Shown here: positions 17,935-27,288 of the stretch, one piece after another
How positions within the stretch are numbered: position 1 is the first letter of the stretch
Layout of the letters: each line of letters begins with the position of its first letter
DNA from: Gammaproteobacteria bacterium
GTDB taxonomy: Bacteria > Pseudomonadota > Gammaproteobacteria > Chromatiales > Chromatiaceae
DNA length: 39,366 nt
Assembly: GCA_024510845.1 (NCBI GenBank)
Contig: JANEMA010000006.1
Span: forward strand, 1-39,366
Reading direction: 5' to 3'
Made by a program: the position numbers and the translations under genes
The notes under the pieces: model-generated
Database searches by the model: none
What the model was told of the DNA's origin: nothing
Seen by the model: only the letters and a program-made list of their open reading frames with translations

Positions 17935-17962
17935 AAAATAGCAACATCCACTTGACTGTCAA
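17935..17962 (-). promoter_or_regulatory. Sigma-70-type promoter of the yceD-rpmF-plsX-fab run
   Basis: On the minus strand a perfect TTGACA (17962-17957) is followed by 16 bases and TATTTT (17940-17935, four of six consensus positions) in an AT-rich pocket between oadB and yceD. Transcription would start near 17928, about 22 bases before yceD. This would separate the lipid cluster from the upstream oad genes. Confidence 0.65.
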
Positions 17963-18005
17963 ACTGGCAGGTTTTCCTTGATATGGCAATAAAACCATCA
18001 AAAAA

Positions 18006-19301
18006 TCAGTGTCCTACAACTGCCAGCAATACACCTGCGGCGACCGCTGAGCCGATCACGCCAGCCACGTTAGGCCCCATGGCATGCATCAACAGAAAAT
18101 TGTGATGGTTGACTTCCAGACCCACCTTGTTTACCACCCGCGCGGCCATGGGAACCGCCGAGACTCCGGCGGCTCCGATCAACGGGTTCACCTGCCCACC
18201 AGAGAGGCGGTGCATCAGTTTGCCCATCAGCACCCCGGCAGCAGTTCCAATGGAAAAGGCAATCGCGCCCAGTACCAGGATGCCGAGTGTCTCCACACTC
18301 AGGAACTTGTCGGCCTGCAGCTTGGAGCCCACCGAAAGCCCGAGAATGATGGTGACGATGTTGATGATCTCGTTCTGTGCCGCCTTGCTCAGACGCTCCA
18401 CCACGCCCGATTCGCGCAACAGATTACCGAAAGTGAGCATACCGATCAGTGGCGCAGCCGAAGGTAGAAACAGGGCACACAGGGCCAGCACGGTGAGCGG
18501 AAACAGGATTTTCTCCAGTTTGCCTACCGGACGCAGTTGCGACATTTCCACCCGACGCTCGGCCTCGGTAGTGAGCAGACGCATGATCGGAGGTTGGATG
18601 ATGGGTACCAGCGCCATGTAGGAATAGGCTGCTACAGCGATGGCACCGAGCAGGTCCGGCGCCAGCTTGGAAGCAACGAAGATCGCAGTTGGTCCGTCCG
18701 CGCCGCCGATGATGGCGATCGCCGAGGCGTCGGCCAGGCTGAAGCCGAAACCGGGCACCAGGTCGAGCGCCAGCGCCCCCAGCAGGGTGGCGAAGATTCC
18801 GAACTGGGCCGCCGCGCCCAGCAACAGGGTGCGCGGCATGGCAATCAAGGCGCTGAAGTCGGTCAGCGCCCCTACCCCCATGAAAATCAGCAGCGGGGCC
18901 ACACCGGAGCCGATGGCCACGTCGTAGAACATGCGCAGCATGCCCGACTCGTAGCCCATGCCCTCGGCGGCGAGCAGGCCGGCCGCATGCTGCGCCGGGC
19001 TGGCATGCTTCCAGGCATCGGCCACCTGCGCCACGGGACTGCCGATGGCCTGCGCCAGCAGTGCGAACTGCTCCGGGGTGCCTTCGGCCAGCAGATGTCC
19101 CACCGCGTCCTCGGCCAGCCCGGCGACCGGGATGTTGGCCAGCACGCAACCAAAACCGATGGGCAGCAGCAACAGGGGCTCGAAGCCCTTGCGGATGGCC
19201 AGATACATCAACAGGCCACCGACACAGAGCATCAGCGCCTGTCCCCAATCCATGTTGGCAATCCCCATCGACTGCCAGAGTGCCTCGAAACCGGCTTCCA
19301 T
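18006..19301 (-). CDS. oadB: Oxaloacetate decarboxylase sodium pump, beta subunit
   Basis: Membrane subunit that decarboxylates carboxybiotin and exports sodium, 431 residues with about nine or more hydrophobic segments. Hallmarks are [37 protein letters not shown] (with the coupling aspartate) and the C-terminal [14 protein letters not shown]. The extra segment at about 65-110 also occurs in the Klebsiella-type subunit, so length is normal. It lies nine bases after oadA. In some bacteria related subunits serve methylmalonyl-CoA or glutaconyl-CoA decarboxylases; the neighbouring alpha subunit points to oxaloacetate. Confidence 0.96.
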   Translation of the reverse strand: MEAGFEALWQSMGIANMDWGQALMLCVGGLLMYLAIRKGFEPLLLLPIGFGCVLANIPVAGLAEDAVGHLLAEGTPEQFALLAQAIGSPVAQVADAWKHASPAQHAAGLLAAEGMGYESGMLRMFYDVAIGSGVAPLLIFMGVGALTDFSALIAMPRTLLLGAAAQFGIFATLLGALALDLVPGFGFSLADASAIAIIGGADGPTAIFVASKLAPDLLGAIAVAAYSYMALVPIIQPPIMRLLTTEAERRVEMSQLRPVGKLEKILFPLTVLALCALFLPSAAPLIGMLTFGNLLRESGVVERLSKAAQNEIINIVTIILGLSVGSKLQADKFLSVETLGILVLGAIAFSIGTAAGVLMGKLMHRLSGGQVNPLIGAAGVSAVPMAARVVNKVGLEVNHHNFLLMHAMGPNVAGVIGSAVAAGVLLAVVGH

Positions 19302-19310
19302 GACCGCGCC

Positions 19311-21089
19311 TCAGGCCAGACTGAGCAGGGTGTCACCGACCTGAACGGCGTCCCCTTCCCTGACCGCGACCGAGCACACCGTGCCATCGGCGGGCGAACG
19401 CACCTCGGTCTCCATCTTCATGGCCTCGAGCACCATCACCACCTCACCGGAGCGCACGACCTGGCCTTCGGCCACCTTGACCTTGAAGATGGTGCCAGCC
19501 AGTGGCGAAGGCACCGGCTGGCCCGCGCCGTTGCCGCCTGCAGCCGGCGCGGCATTCGTTGGCACCACCTGGTCGAGACCGCCGTCCGGCCCCACGGTGA
19601 CGCTGTAGGCATGGCCATCGACGATCACCTGATAGGACTCGGGGCCACCTGTAGCGGACGCCGCCGGGACGGTGACGGCCGCGGGTACCGGCTCGCTGCC
19701 CGGTATTGGCTCGAAGGCCGAGGGATCGTCGTGGTGTTCGAGGAACTTCAAGCCCACCTGCGGAAACAATGCCCAGGTGAGCACGTCGTCGATCCTGTTT
19801 TCGGCCACCCGAAAGCCCTTTTCGCGGGCCAGGGCGTCGAACTGTTCGACCAGGCTGTCCAGTTCATTCTCCAGCCGGTCGGCCGGACGACAGACGATCG
19901 GCTCTTCATCGTCTTCGAGCACGCGCGCCTGGAGCGCCGCGTCCACCGGCGCGGGTGTGGCGCCGTACTCTCCACGCAGCACCCCGGCGGTCTCCTTGGT
20001 GATGGTCTTGTAACGCTCGCCGGTGAGCACATTGAGCACCGCCTGGGTGCCGACGATCTGCGAGGTCGGCGTGACCAGCGGGATATAACCCAGATCCTCG
20101 CGCACCCGTGGGATCTCGGCCAGCACCTCGTCCAAGCGGTCGGCGGCATTCTGCTCCCGCAACTGGCTCTCCATGTTGGTGAGCATGCCACCGGGCACCT
20201 GGGCCACCAGGATGCGCGAATCGATGCCCTTGAGCGAACCCTCGAACTTCGCATAGCGTGCGCGCACTTCGCGGAAATGTGCGGCGATCTCCTCGAGCAG
20301 CGCCAGGTCGAGACCAGTGTCGCGCTCGCCTCCCGCGTGGATGGCAACCACCGATTCGGTGGCCGAATGACTGTAGGTCATGGCCATCGAGGAGATGGTG
20401 GTATCGACCATGTCCACGCCGGCCTCGGCAGCCTTGAGGATGGCCGCGGTACTCATGCCGGTGGTCGCGTGCGAATGCAGCGCTACTGGAACGGAGACCG
20501 TCTGCTTCAGGCGTCTGACCAAATCGAAGGCGGTATGTGGGGTGAGCAGCCCGGCCATGTCCTTGATGCAGATGGAGTGACAACCCATGTCTTCCAGGCC
20601 ACGCGCCATATTCAGCCAGTAGTCCAGGTCGTGCACCGGGCTGACGGTGTAGGACATGGCTCCCTGGGCGTGCTTGCCGACCTCCAGCGTGGCGCGCACC
20701 GCGGTCTCGAGATTGCGCAGGTCGTTCATGGCGTCGAAGATACGGAACACATCAATGCCGTTCACCGCCGCACGCTCGACGAACTTGCGCACCACATCGT
20801 CGGCGTAGTGCCGATAGCCCAGGATGTTCTGGCCGCGGAACAGCATCTGCTGCGGCGTGTTGGGCATGGCCTGCTTGAGCGCGCGCAACCGTTCCCAAGG
20901 GTCTTCACCCAGGTAGCGAATGCAGGCATCGAACGTGGCTCCACCCCAAGTCTCCAGTGACCAGAAGCCGACGCGATCGAGCTTCTCGGCAATGGGCAGC
21001 ATGTCGCCCAGGCGCATACGCGTGGCGAACAGCGACTGGTGGGCATCGCGCAGCACCACCTCGGTCAGGGCAAGCTTGTTCTCGGGCAT
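19311..21089 (-). CDS. oadA: Oxaloacetate decarboxylase, alpha subunit (biotin-containing)
   Basis: Cytoplasmic carboxyltransferase that moves CO2 from oxaloacetate to biotin, 592 residues. The TIM-barrel domain starts with [19 protein letters not shown] and includes [12 protein letters not shown] and the metal-binding [10 protein letters not shown] conserved carboxylase domain follows to about 460, then a proline/alanine linker and a biotinyl domain with the biotin lysine at about 558 in EAMKMETE. Pyruvate carboxylase B subunits are similar, but the flanking oadG and oadB settle the assignment. Confidence 0.97.
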   Translation of the reverse strand: MPENKLALTEVVLRDAHQSLFATRMRLGDMLPIAEKLDRVGFWSLETWGGATFDACIRYLGEDPWERLRALKQAMPNTPQQMLFRGQNILGYRHYADDVVRKFVERAAVNGIDVFRIFDAMNDLRNLETAVRATLEVGKHAQGAMSYTVSPVHDLDYWLNMARGLEDMGCHSICIKDMAGLLTPHTAFDLVRRLKQTVSVPVALHSHATTGMSTAAILKAAEAGVDMVDTTISSMAMTYSHSATESVVAIHAGGERDTGLDLALLEEIAAHFREVRARYAKFEGSLKGIDSRILVAQVPGGMLTNMESQLREQNAADRLDEVLAEIPRVREDLGYIPLVTPTSQIVGTQAVLNVLTGERYKTITKETAGVLRGEYGATPAPVDAALQARVLEDDEEPIVCRPADRLENELDSLVEQFDALAREKGFRVAENRIDDVLTWALFPQVGLKFLEHHDDPSAFEPIPGSEPVPAAVTVPAASATGGPESYQVIVDGHAYSVTVGPDGGLDQVVPTNAAPAAGGNGAGQPVPSPLAGTIFKVKVAEGQVVRSGEVVMVLEAMKMETEVRSPADGTVCSVAVREGDAVQVGDTLLSLA

Positions 21090-21118
21090 GGAGAGACTCT
21101 TGTATGCTGGGCGGGCGC

Positions 21119-21370
21119 TCAGGCGCCACGCATGGAACGGTAACGGGTGACAGCGGCACTGACGGCAGCGATCAGACGGAGATCGGACGCGGCGCCGGCA
21201 CTCACGGCCAGCGGCTCGGCATCTGGCGACTCATTTCCACCCTCTAGGCGCGCGGCCAGCACGCTCATGCCGCGCATGACCACGATCAGCACCACCAGGA
21301 ACATGAATACCATGCCCATGCCGAGCACCATCAACTCGAGGCCGGACATCAACATCTCGGATAGCGCCAT
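21119..21370 (-). CDS. oadG: Oxaloacetate decarboxylase, gamma subunit
   Basis: An 83-residue protein with one N-terminal membrane helix (about 11-33, [19 protein letters not shown]) and a short cytoplasmic tail, the normal plan for the subunit that holds alpha and beta together. AGGAGGG precedes the ATG at 21370. A longer reading in the same frame (to 21898) would run antisense through maf and is not credible. The order gamma-alpha-beta is the usual one. Confidence 0.92.
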   Translation of the reverse strand: MALSEMLMSGLELMVLGMGMVFMFLVVLIVVMRGMSVLAARLEGGNESPDAEPLAVSAGAASDLRLIAAVSAAVTRYRSMRGA

Positions 21371-21434
21371 GATCCCTCCTGTGTCGGACGCCGCCCCGGA
21401 GCGACGTGCATCGTGATTCGGCGTGACGGGCGGC

Positions 21435-21464
21435 ATTCTACTGGAATTCATCTTATGGAGTGAA
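21435..21464 (-). promoter_or_regulatory. Possible promoter of oadGAB
   Basis: On the minus strand TTCACT (21464-21459, four of six) and TAGAAT (21440-21435, five of six) are 18 bases apart, 65 bases upstream of the oadG start codon and inside the divergent oadG-maf gap. The -10 is good; the -35 and spacing are only fair. Confidence 0.4.
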
Positions 21465-21566
21465 TCGGAACCGCAGTCCGTACACATGGAACCAGCCTCT
21501 CCGCCGGAACTGGTGCCACCATCTGCTACACTGCGCCCCCTTGTCTGATCAGCCTTTTCCGCAACC

Positions 21567-22148
21567 ATGTCGATCAACCTGGTACTCGCCTCGACCTCGC
21601 CCTTTCGCGCGCAATTGCTGACCCGTCTGGGCCTGCCATTCGAAACCGACTCGCCGGCGGTGGACGAAAGCCGCCTGCACGACGAGGCAGCCGAGGTGCT
21701 GGTGCAACGTCTCGCCCGCACCAAGGCCGAAGCCGTGGCAGACCGGCATCCCGACAGCCTGATCATCGGCTCTGACCAAGTAGCGGTGATCGACAGCGAG
21801 ATCCTGGGCAAACCGGGCGAACGCGAACACGCCATCGCGCAGTTGCAGCGCGCATCGGGCAAGGTGGTGACCTTCTTCACCGGCCTGTGTCTGTACAACA
21901 GCCGCAGCGGCCGCAGCCAGGTCGTCTGCGAACCTTTCCGGGCTCACTTCCGCGAGCTGGACACACACCAGATCACGCGTTACATCGACCGCGAACAACC
22001 ACTGAACTGTGCCGGCAGCTTCAAGTCGGAAGGACTGGGTATCACCCTGTTCCGGCGGCTCGAGGGGGACGACCCCAATGCCCTGATCGGCCTGCCGCTG
22101 ATCCGCCTGACCGAACTGCTGTACAACGAAGGAGTGTTCCTGCCATGA
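21567..22148 (+). CDS. yceF: Maf-family nucleotide pyrophosphatase (YceF type)
   Basis: House-cleaning nucleoside triphosphate pyrophosphatase, 193 residues. LVLASTSPFRAQLL at 5-18 and VDES at 32-35 form the substrate site; the catalytic Asp70 is in GSDQVAV. The subfamily pattern suggests the YceF type, reported to act on 7-methyl-GTP. In E. coli yceF is divergent from yceD-rpmF-plsX; here the three oad genes sit between them. The 3' end overlaps the next gene as ATGA. Confidence 0.93.
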   Translation: MSINLVLASTSPFRAQLLTRLGLPFETDSPAVDESRLHDEAAEVLVQRLARTKAEAVADRHPDSLIIGSDQVAVIDSEILGKPGEREHAIAQLQRASGKVVTFFTGLCLYNSRSGRSQVVCEPFRAHFRELDTHQITRYIDREQPLNCAGSFKSEGLGITLFRRLEGDDPNALIGLPLIRLTELLYNEGVFLP

Positions 22149-22876
22149 ATGGACTGATCGACGGCTTGCTGCTTCCCCTGCAGGGACTGCGTCTGGTGTT
22201 CCGCCCGGGCTTCCGGCGCTACATGATCGTGCCCCTGCTGCTCAACATCGTGATCTTCTGGCTGCTCGCCTGGCTGGGCACGCATTACTTCGACGGCTTC
22301 ATGAACCACTACCTGCCGGAAGACGCTTGGTGGAGCTTCCTGCGCCCGGTACTCTGGGTGGTGTTCGCCCTGGCCTACGCCATGCTCATGTTCTATGGCT
22401 TCACCATCCTCGCCAACCTGATCGCCTCGCCTTTCAACAGCGTGCTTGCGGCACGGCTCGAGGAACACCTCACCGGGCAACGCCCCGACGGCGCGCAGAC
22501 CGGCGTGCTGGCTGCCATCGGCCCGGCGGTGCGTGCCGAACTGAACAAGCTGCTGTACATGGCCTCGCGCATGGTGCCGCTGCTGATCCTGCTCGCGGTC
22601 TCCGCACTGATCCCGGGGCTCAACCTGGTGGTCACCGTGCTGTGGCTGCTCGCCGGCTTCTGGTTCCTGACCCTGGAATACCTCGACTATCCCATGGCCA
22701 ATCACGACCTGCCGCCACAGCGCCAGCGTGAACTGCTGCGCCAGCGCCGTTTCAAGAGCCTGGCCTTCGGCGCCGGGGTAACCGGAATGATGCTGGTGCT
22801 CGGCTTCGTCGCCATGCCGGCTTCGGTGGCCGGCGCCACCCTGTACTGGGTACGCGACCTGCGCGCCCGCGCCTGA
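22145..22876 (+). CDS. cysZ: CysZ-like (EI24 family) membrane protein
   Basis: A 243-residue membrane protein of the CysZ/EI24 family. It begins with an amphipathic stretch (LPLQGLRLVFRPGFRRYMIVPLLLN), then has about four hydrophobic segments near 28-45, 68-95, 140-175 and 205-230. Family marks are [18 protein letters not shown] and LEYLDYPMANH. CysZ of E. coli takes up sulfate, but many homologues are uncharacterised and no cys genes are next to it, so the substrate is open. The ATG overlaps the maf stop by two bases. The 3' end is six bases from the convergent ATPase gene. Confidence 0.82.
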   Translation: MNGLIDGLLLPLQGLRLVFRPGFRRYMIVPLLLNIVIFWLLAWLGTHYFDGFMNHYLPEDAWWSFLRPVLWVVFALAYAMLMFYGFTILANLIASPFNSVLAARLEEHLTGQRPDGAQTGVLAAIGPAVRAELNKLLYMASRMVPLLILLAVSALIPGLNLVVTVLWLLAGFWFLTLEYLDYPMANHDLPPQRQRELLRQRRFKSLAFGAGVTGMMLVLGFVAMPASVAGATLYWVRDLRARA

Positions 22877-22882
22877 AGCCGC

Positions 22883-23734
22883 TCAGACCTCGGTCTGTCT
22901 GCCCAGCCAATCGATCGCGAACTGGCGCGCCACCCGCCCCGAGCGTGAACCACGCTGGGTGGCCCAGCGCAGGGCCTGGTCGCGCCAGATGCCCTCTTCC
23001 ACCGGGCCATTGCCCAGGCGTGCGATCCAGTGCGCGCAGATCGCCAGGTATTGCACTTGGTCGAAGGGATGGAAAGACAGCCAAAGACCGAAGCGTTCAG
23101 ACAGCGACACCTTCTCCTCGATCGCCTCGCCGGGATGGACCTCGCCATCCACATAGCGGGTCCGGCGGTTCTCTTCCATGAACTCGGGCATCAGGTGACG
23201 CCGGTTGGAGGTCGCGTACAGCAGCAGATTCTCCGGCGGCGCCACGATGGAACCTTCGAGCAGGGCCTTGAGCGTCTTGTAGGACGGGTCATCGGCCTCG
23301 AAGGAGAGGTCATCGCAATACAGCAGAAAGCGCTCAGAACGAGACCTCAGCAGCCCGGTGAGCGACGGCAGGCGCCGCAGTTCGGCTGGTTCGATCTCGA
23401 TGAGGCGCAGCGCCTGGCCGGCCAGGGCATGGAACACGGCCTTCACCAGGCTGGACTTGCCGGTGCCGCGCGCGCCCCAGAGCAGCACGTGATTGGCCGG
23501 GCGACCGACCACGAAATTGGCGGTGTTGCGCAGCACCTCGGCCTTCTGCCGGTCCATGCCGAGCAGGTCATCCAGTGCAACCCGGTGCGGCTCGCGCACA
23601 CCGACCAGACCACCGTCCTGCCAACGAAAGGCTTCGCAGGACCAGTCAGGCATACCGGACCCGTGCGGCAACAACGGTTCGATGCGGTCGATCAGGTGAT
23701 GCAGGCGCGCGATCAGGCGCTTCTTGTGGCCCAT
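22883..23734 (-). CDS. DUF815 family AAA-type ATPase
   Basis: A 283-residue ATPase of the DUF815 family. The P-loop GARGTGKSS is at 87-95, the Walker B segment RFLLYCDDLSFE at about 135-146, and the conserved ATSNRRHLMPE, EKVSLSERFGLWLSF and SGRVARQFAIDWL blocks follow. The biological role of this widespread family is unknown to me. It is last in the acnB-acylphosphatase-ATPase series, four bases after the acylphosphatase, so all three are probably co-transcribed. Confidence 0.9.
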   Translation of the reverse strand: MGHKKRLIARLHHLIDRIEPLLPHGSGMPDWSCEAFRWQDGGLVGVREPHRVALDDLLGMDRQKAEVLRNTANFVVGRPANHVLLWGARGTGKSSLVKAVFHALAGQALRLIEIEPAELRRLPSLTGLLRSRSERFLLYCDDLSFEADDPSYKTLKALLEGSIVAPPENLLLYATSNRRHLMPEFMEENRRTRYVDGEVHPGEAIEEKVSLSERFGLWLSFHPFDQVQYLAICAHWIARLGNGPVEEGIWRDQALRWATQRGSRSGRVARQFAIDWLGRQTEV

Positions 23735-23738
23735 GCGA

Positions 23739-24005
23739 CTAACCGACGGTAAAGTTCGCCGACGGTTCGCCGGTCCAATCGATACAACGCACCTCGGTCA
23801 CCTGTGACAGGGGCGAACCCTCCCACAACCAGTCGCACAGGGCGGCAACCGCTTGCGGCTCACCGCAGGCGATCACCTCCACCGTGCCGTCAGGCAGGTT
23901 GACCGCGCTGCCCGACAACTCCAGTTCCAGCGCCTTGCGCCGCGTGGTGTCGCGATACCAGACTCCCTGAACACGGCCGGATACGATGCAGCGTTTGCAG
24001 ATCAT
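23739..24005 (-). CDS. acyP: Acylphosphatase
   Basis: An 88-residue acylphosphatase hydrolysing carboxyl-phosphate bonds. The phosphate loop GRVQGVWYR includes the catalytic Arg18, and Asn36 of SAVNLPDGTVEV is the second catalytic residue. Length and fold pattern are normal. It lies six bases after the acnB stop and four before the ATPase gene. Confidence 0.95.
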   Translation of the reverse strand: MICKRCIVSGRVQGVWYRDTTRRKALELELSGSAVNLPDGTVEVIACGEPQAVAALCDWLWEGSPLSQVTEVRCIDWTGEPSANFTVG

Positions 24006-24011
24006 GATCTC

Positions 24012-26624
24012 TCAGAGTGCGAAATTTACCACCACCTCGTTCCTCGCGTGCTCGGCGGCCTCGGTAAAGTCCGGCATCTTGTCGAACTCGAGGTAACGGT
24101 AGATCTCGGGCGCCATGCTGTCGATACGAGTGGCGTACTCCATGTATTCCTCTACCGTCGGCAAGTGGCCCAGCACCGCGGCGATAGCCGCCAGCTCGGC
24201 CGAGGACAGGTAAACATCGGCTCCCGACCCCAGTCGGTTGGGGAAGTTGCGGGTCGAGGTCGAGACCACCGTGCTGTTGGGTTCCACCCGCGCCTGGTTG
24301 CCCATGCACAGGGAGCAGCCTGGCATCTCGGTGCGGGCACCTGAGGCCCCATAAACGTTGTAGTACCCCTCTTCCATGAGCTGGTGCTCATCCATCTTGG
24401 TGGGCGGGGCGATCCACAGCCGCGTGGGAATGACGCCACCGACTGCCTGCAACAGCTTGCCGGCCGCCCGGAAGTGGCCGATGTTGGTCATGCACGAACC
24501 GATGAATACTTCGTCGATCCTGTTGCCGGCGACCTCCGAGAGCGGCCTGATATCGTCCGGGTCGTTGGGGCAGGCCAGCAGCGGCTCGGTGATCTTGTTC
24601 ATGTCGATCTCGATCACCTCGACGTACTCAGCGTCGGCATCGGCGCGCAGCAGGCTGGGATTGGGCAGCCATTCTTCCATGGCGCGCGCGCGACGCTCCA
24701 GAGTGCGTGCGTCCTGGTAGCCGTTGTCGATCATCCAGCGCAGCATGACGATGTTCGAGCGCAGATAGTCGGCCACCGATTCTTCGGACAGATCGATGGT
24801 GCAGCCCGCGGCGGAACGCTCGGCGGTGGCATCCGACAGCTCGAAGGCCTGTTCCACGGTCAGGTTCGGCAGCCCCTGGATCTCGATGATGCGGCCGTTG
24901 TAGACGTTCTTCTTGCCCTTCTTCTCGACAGTGAGCAACCCGCGCTGGGTGGCTTCATACGGAATGGCATTGACCAGGTCACGCAGGGTGATGCCCGGCT
25001 GCATCTCACCCTTGAAACGCACCAGTACCGACTCGGGCATGTCCAGCGGCATCACGCCCAGCGTGGCGGCAAAAGCCACCAGGCCAGAGCCGGCCGGGAA
25101 GGAGATGCCGAGCGGGAAACGGGTGTGCGAATCGCCGCCGGTGCCCACGGTATCGGGCAGCAGCATGCGGTTGAGCCAGGAATGGATGATACCGTCACCG
25201 GGACGCAGCGATACCCCGCCACGGGTCTCCATGAAGTCCGGCAGGGTGTGTTGAGTCTCGATGTCCACCGGCTTGGGATAGGCCGCGGTGTGACAGAAGC
25301 TCTGCATCACCAAGTCGGCGGAGAAGCCCAGACAGGCCAGCTCCTTGAGCTCGTCGCGGGTCATCGGGCCGGTGGTGTCCTGCGAGCCCACGGTGGTCAT
25401 CCTGGGTTCACAGTAGGTACCCGGGCGCACCCCCTCGACACCGCAGGCGCGGCCAACGATCTTCTGCGCCAGGGTGAAACCCTTGCCCGAATCTTTCGGG
25501 TCACGCGGGCGACGGAACACGTCCGAGGGCCCCAGCCCCAGGGACTCGCGCGCCTTGTCGGTGAGGCTGCGGCCGATGATCAGCGGAATGCGACCGCCGG
25601 CGCGCACCTCGTCGAGCAGCACCTCGGTCTTGAGCGAGAACTCGGCAACCAGGCTGCCGTCCTCTCGCTCGATGCGCCCGTCATGAGGGCGCACCACGAT
25701 CACGTCGCCGGTTTCCAGATTGTCCACCGAGACCTCGATGGGCAGGGCCCCGGCATCTTCGAGAGTGTTGAAGAAGATGGGGGCAATCTTGCTGCCCAGC
25801 ACTACCCCGCCCTGTCGCTTGTTGGGGACGAAGGGAATGTCGTGTCCCATGTGCCAGAGCACCGAATTGGTGGCCGACTTGCGCGAGGATCCGGTACCCA
25901 CCACGTCACCCACGTAGGCCAGCGGATGGCCTTTTTCCTTGAGCGCCTCTATCTGACGGATCGGCCCGATTTCGCCCGGCTTGTCCGGGGTGATTCCCGG
26001 ACGCTCGTTCTTGAGCATGGCCAGTGCGTGCAACGGGATATCGGGACGCGACCAGGCATCCTGCGCCGGCGAGAGATCGTCCGTGTTGGTCTCGCCCGGG
26101 ACCTTGAACACCGTGACGGCGATCGCTTCGGGCACCTCGGGCTTGCGGGTGAACCACTCGGCATCCGCCCAGGACTGCATGACCTCCCTGGCATTGGCGT
26201 TGCCGGCCTTCGCCTTTTCGTCCACATCGTGGAAGGTGTCGAACACCAGCAGGGTGAACTTGAGCTGTTCGGTGGCCAGTTCGCCCAGTTCGGCATCGTC
26301 GAGCAGGTCGATCAGTGGCTGGATGTTATAACCCCCGAACAGGGTACCCAGAAGCTCCACCGCGCGGCGCTTGTCGATCAGCGGTGATTCGGCCTGCCCA
26401 CGGGTGATGGCGGCCAGGAAGCCGGCCTTCACGTAGGCAGCCTCGTCCACCCCCGGCGGCACCCGGTCGGTGATCAGCTCCAGCAGGAAGTCCTCTTCGC
26501 CTGCCGGCGGGTTCTTCAGCAGCTCGACCAGGTCGTTCACCTGCTGCGCGTTCAGCGGCAGCGATGGAATGCCCAGGGCGGAACGTTCTTCGACATGAGC
26601 GCGGTAGTCTTCGAGAAAGGCCAT
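24012..26624 (-). CDS. acnB: Aconitate hydratase B
   Basis: Main TCA-cycle aconitase, interconverting citrate and isocitrate through a 4Fe-4S cluster; it can also act as an iron-responsive RNA-binding protein in E. coli. The 870-residue protein has the N-terminal HEAT-like domain ([20 protein letters not shown]), the swivel domain, [16 protein letters not shown], and cluster ligands in [10 protein letters not shown] and GCSLCMGNQ. The ATG at 26624 has GAGG eight bases upstream and matches the family start; a TTG seven codons earlier is unlikely. It follows a 58-residue membrane peptide gene by 51 bases. Confidence 0.98.
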   Translation of the reverse strand: MAFLEDYRAHVEERSALGIPSLPLNAQQVNDLVELLKNPPAGEEDFLLELITDRVPPGVDEAAYVKAGFLAAITRGQAESPLIDKRRAVELLGTLFGGYNIQPLIDLLDDAELGELATEQLKFTLLVFDTFHDVDEKAKAGNANAREVMQSWADAEWFTRKPEVPEAIAVTVFKVPGETNTDDLSPAQDAWSRPDIPLHALAMLKNERPGITPDKPGEIGPIRQIEALKEKGHPLAYVGDVVGTGSSRKSATNSVLWHMGHDIPFVPNKRQGGVVLGSKIAPIFFNTLEDAGALPIEVSVDNLETGDVIVVRPHDGRIEREDGSLVAEFSLKTEVLLDEVRAGGRIPLIIGRSLTDKARESLGLGPSDVFRRPRDPKDSGKGFTLAQKIVGRACGVEGVRPGTYCEPRMTTVGSQDTTGPMTRDELKELACLGFSADLVMQSFCHTAAYPKPVDIETQHTLPDFMETRGGVSLRPGDGIIHSWLNRMLLPDTVGTGGDSHTRFPLGISFPAGSGLVAFAATLGVMPLDMPESVLVRFKGEMQPGITLRDLVNAIPYEATQRGLLTVEKKGKKNVYNGRIIEIQGLPNLTVEQAFELSDATAERSAAGCTIDLSEESVADYLRSNIVMLRWMIDNGYQDARTLERRARAMEEWLPNPSLLRADADAEYVEVIEIDMNKITEPLLACPNDPDDIRPLSEVAGNRIDEVFIGSCMTNIGHFRAAGKLLQAVGGVIPTRLWIAPPTKMDEHQLMEEGYYNVYGASGARTEMPGCSLCMGNQARVEPNSTVVSTSTRNFPNRLGSGADVYLSSAELAAIAAVLGHLPTVEEYMEYATRIDSMAPEIYRYLEFDKMPDFTEAAEHARNEVVVNFAL

Positions 26625-26675
26625 GGCAGGTACCTCGATGTTCAAGAATTCGGAATGCGGTGATGACGGTTCGCT

Positions 26676-26852
26676 TCAGGCGTCCTCGGGGATTGGGCCC
26701 AGCAGCCAGACGCCGAGCCCACCCAACCCCAGCCACAGGGGCAACACGCCCGTGCCGATGTACTGGCCGATGGACTGCTGAAAGAACAACACCCCCAGCG
26801 AGGCGAGCAGACAGACCAGACCCAGCGGACGGCGCCATTCGCCATTGTTCAT
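26676..26852 (-). CDS. Small two-helix membrane protein, 58 residues
   Basis: An uninterrupted frame from an ATG at 26852 to a TGA at 26678 encodes 58 residues. A short polar start (MNNGEWRRP) is followed by two hydrophobic helices, about 9-25 (LGLVCLLASLGVLFF) and 33-52 (LPLWLGLGGLGVWLL), joined by a QQSIGQYIGTG loop, and an acidic end (PIPEDA). GGGAG lies upstream with a long spacing. The length and organisation are those of a real small membrane protein, and the other minus frames here look random. I recognise no family. It lies directly upstream of acnB on the same strand with a promoter-like sequence before it. Function unknown. Confidence 0.65.
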   Translation of the reverse strand: MNNGEWRRPLGLVCLLASLGVLFFQQSIGQYIGTGVLPLWLGLGGLGVWLLGPIPEDA

Positions 26853-26891
26853 CACGACTCGAGTCTCCCGGAATGGTTATGCGTTATCTTC

Positions 26892-26920
26892 ATCCTAGTG
26901 GCCTGCCATACACTCGTAAA
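26892..26920 (-). promoter_or_regulatory. Possible promoter of the small membrane gene and acnB
   Basis: On the minus strand TTTACG (26920-26915) and TAGGAT (26897-26892) are 17 bases apart, each matching the sigma-70 consensus at four of six positions. The start would be near 26885, about 33 bases before the small gene's ATG. The spacing is ideal but both hexamers are mediocre. Confidence 0.35.
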
Positions 26921-27082
26921 ACAGATACTTCGTTGTCCATGCTGATTTTGCATGGCATGGGTCTTCGGTTGCCCCGCTCGTTGCTGGCCCACCCCTCACC
27001 CACCGTCATTACCCGGTGATACAGGAATGGCCGACGAGGGTTTCGTCGGTTTCGAGACCGGCATCGCCCGCCCTGCTCCAGA

Positions 27083-27267
27083 ATGATCAAAATTCCATTC
27101 ATCACCGGGGACCTTGTCTTCATCAGCCGTCTGGCCTTGCAGAACCAGCAGAAAGTATCGAAATGAAGATGCGCGATCTGCGCATCCGTCACCATCTGGA
27201 CATGGTCTCGCACAGACGGCGCGCACTGAATGCCGCGGCTCGGACCTTTGTCGATCACCTGCTCCAG
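27083..27267 (+). pseudogene. Frameshifted C-terminal fragment of a LysR-type regulator
   Basis: Two plus-strand frames join into the end of a LysR-type effector domain. Frame one (27083-27163) reads FITGDLVFISRLALQ, like the 'GLGxxFxSRLAL' segment of such proteins, and stops at a TGA at 27164. The frame starting at 27163 reads MRDLRIRHHLDMVSHRRR and ALNAAARTFVDHLLQ, like the last helix-strand unit (dLxIRRxLxLVxHRRRxLxxAAxAF). Linking them needs a frameshift. The 200 or so residues of a full regulator, including the DNA-binding domain, are absent upstream. The second frame has no nearby stop and runs antisense into the methyltransferase gene. The call rests on remembered family patterns, not a search. 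Confidence 0.45.
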
Positions 27268-27288
27268 CCATCTTCGGATTGGATCTTC

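Noticed and set aside
18060-18200. OadB extra segment as a novel insertion
   Set aside because: The comparable segment at residues 65-110 is present in Klebsiella-type OadB as I recall it, so the length is normal.
18537-20960. An 807-codon open frame on the plus strand across oadB and oadA
   Set aside because: It lies wholly antisense to two certain genes. It is rich in His, Arg, Gln and Gly, and has no recognisable domain; such frames arise from the high GC bias of the real genes.
21371-21898. Longer N-terminus for OadG reaching 21898
   Set aside because: It runs antisense through maf; the ATG at 21370 has an excellent ribosome binding site and gives the normal size.
24384-26387. A 667-codon open frame on the plus strand across acnB
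   Set aside because: Antisense to a certain gene, with His/Arg/Gln-rich composition and no domain.
26890-27258. A 122-codon minus-strand frame starting with GTG at 27258
   Set aside because: Arg/Cys-rich with no recognisable pattern, and it conflicts with the better-supported LysR-like fragment on the other strand.
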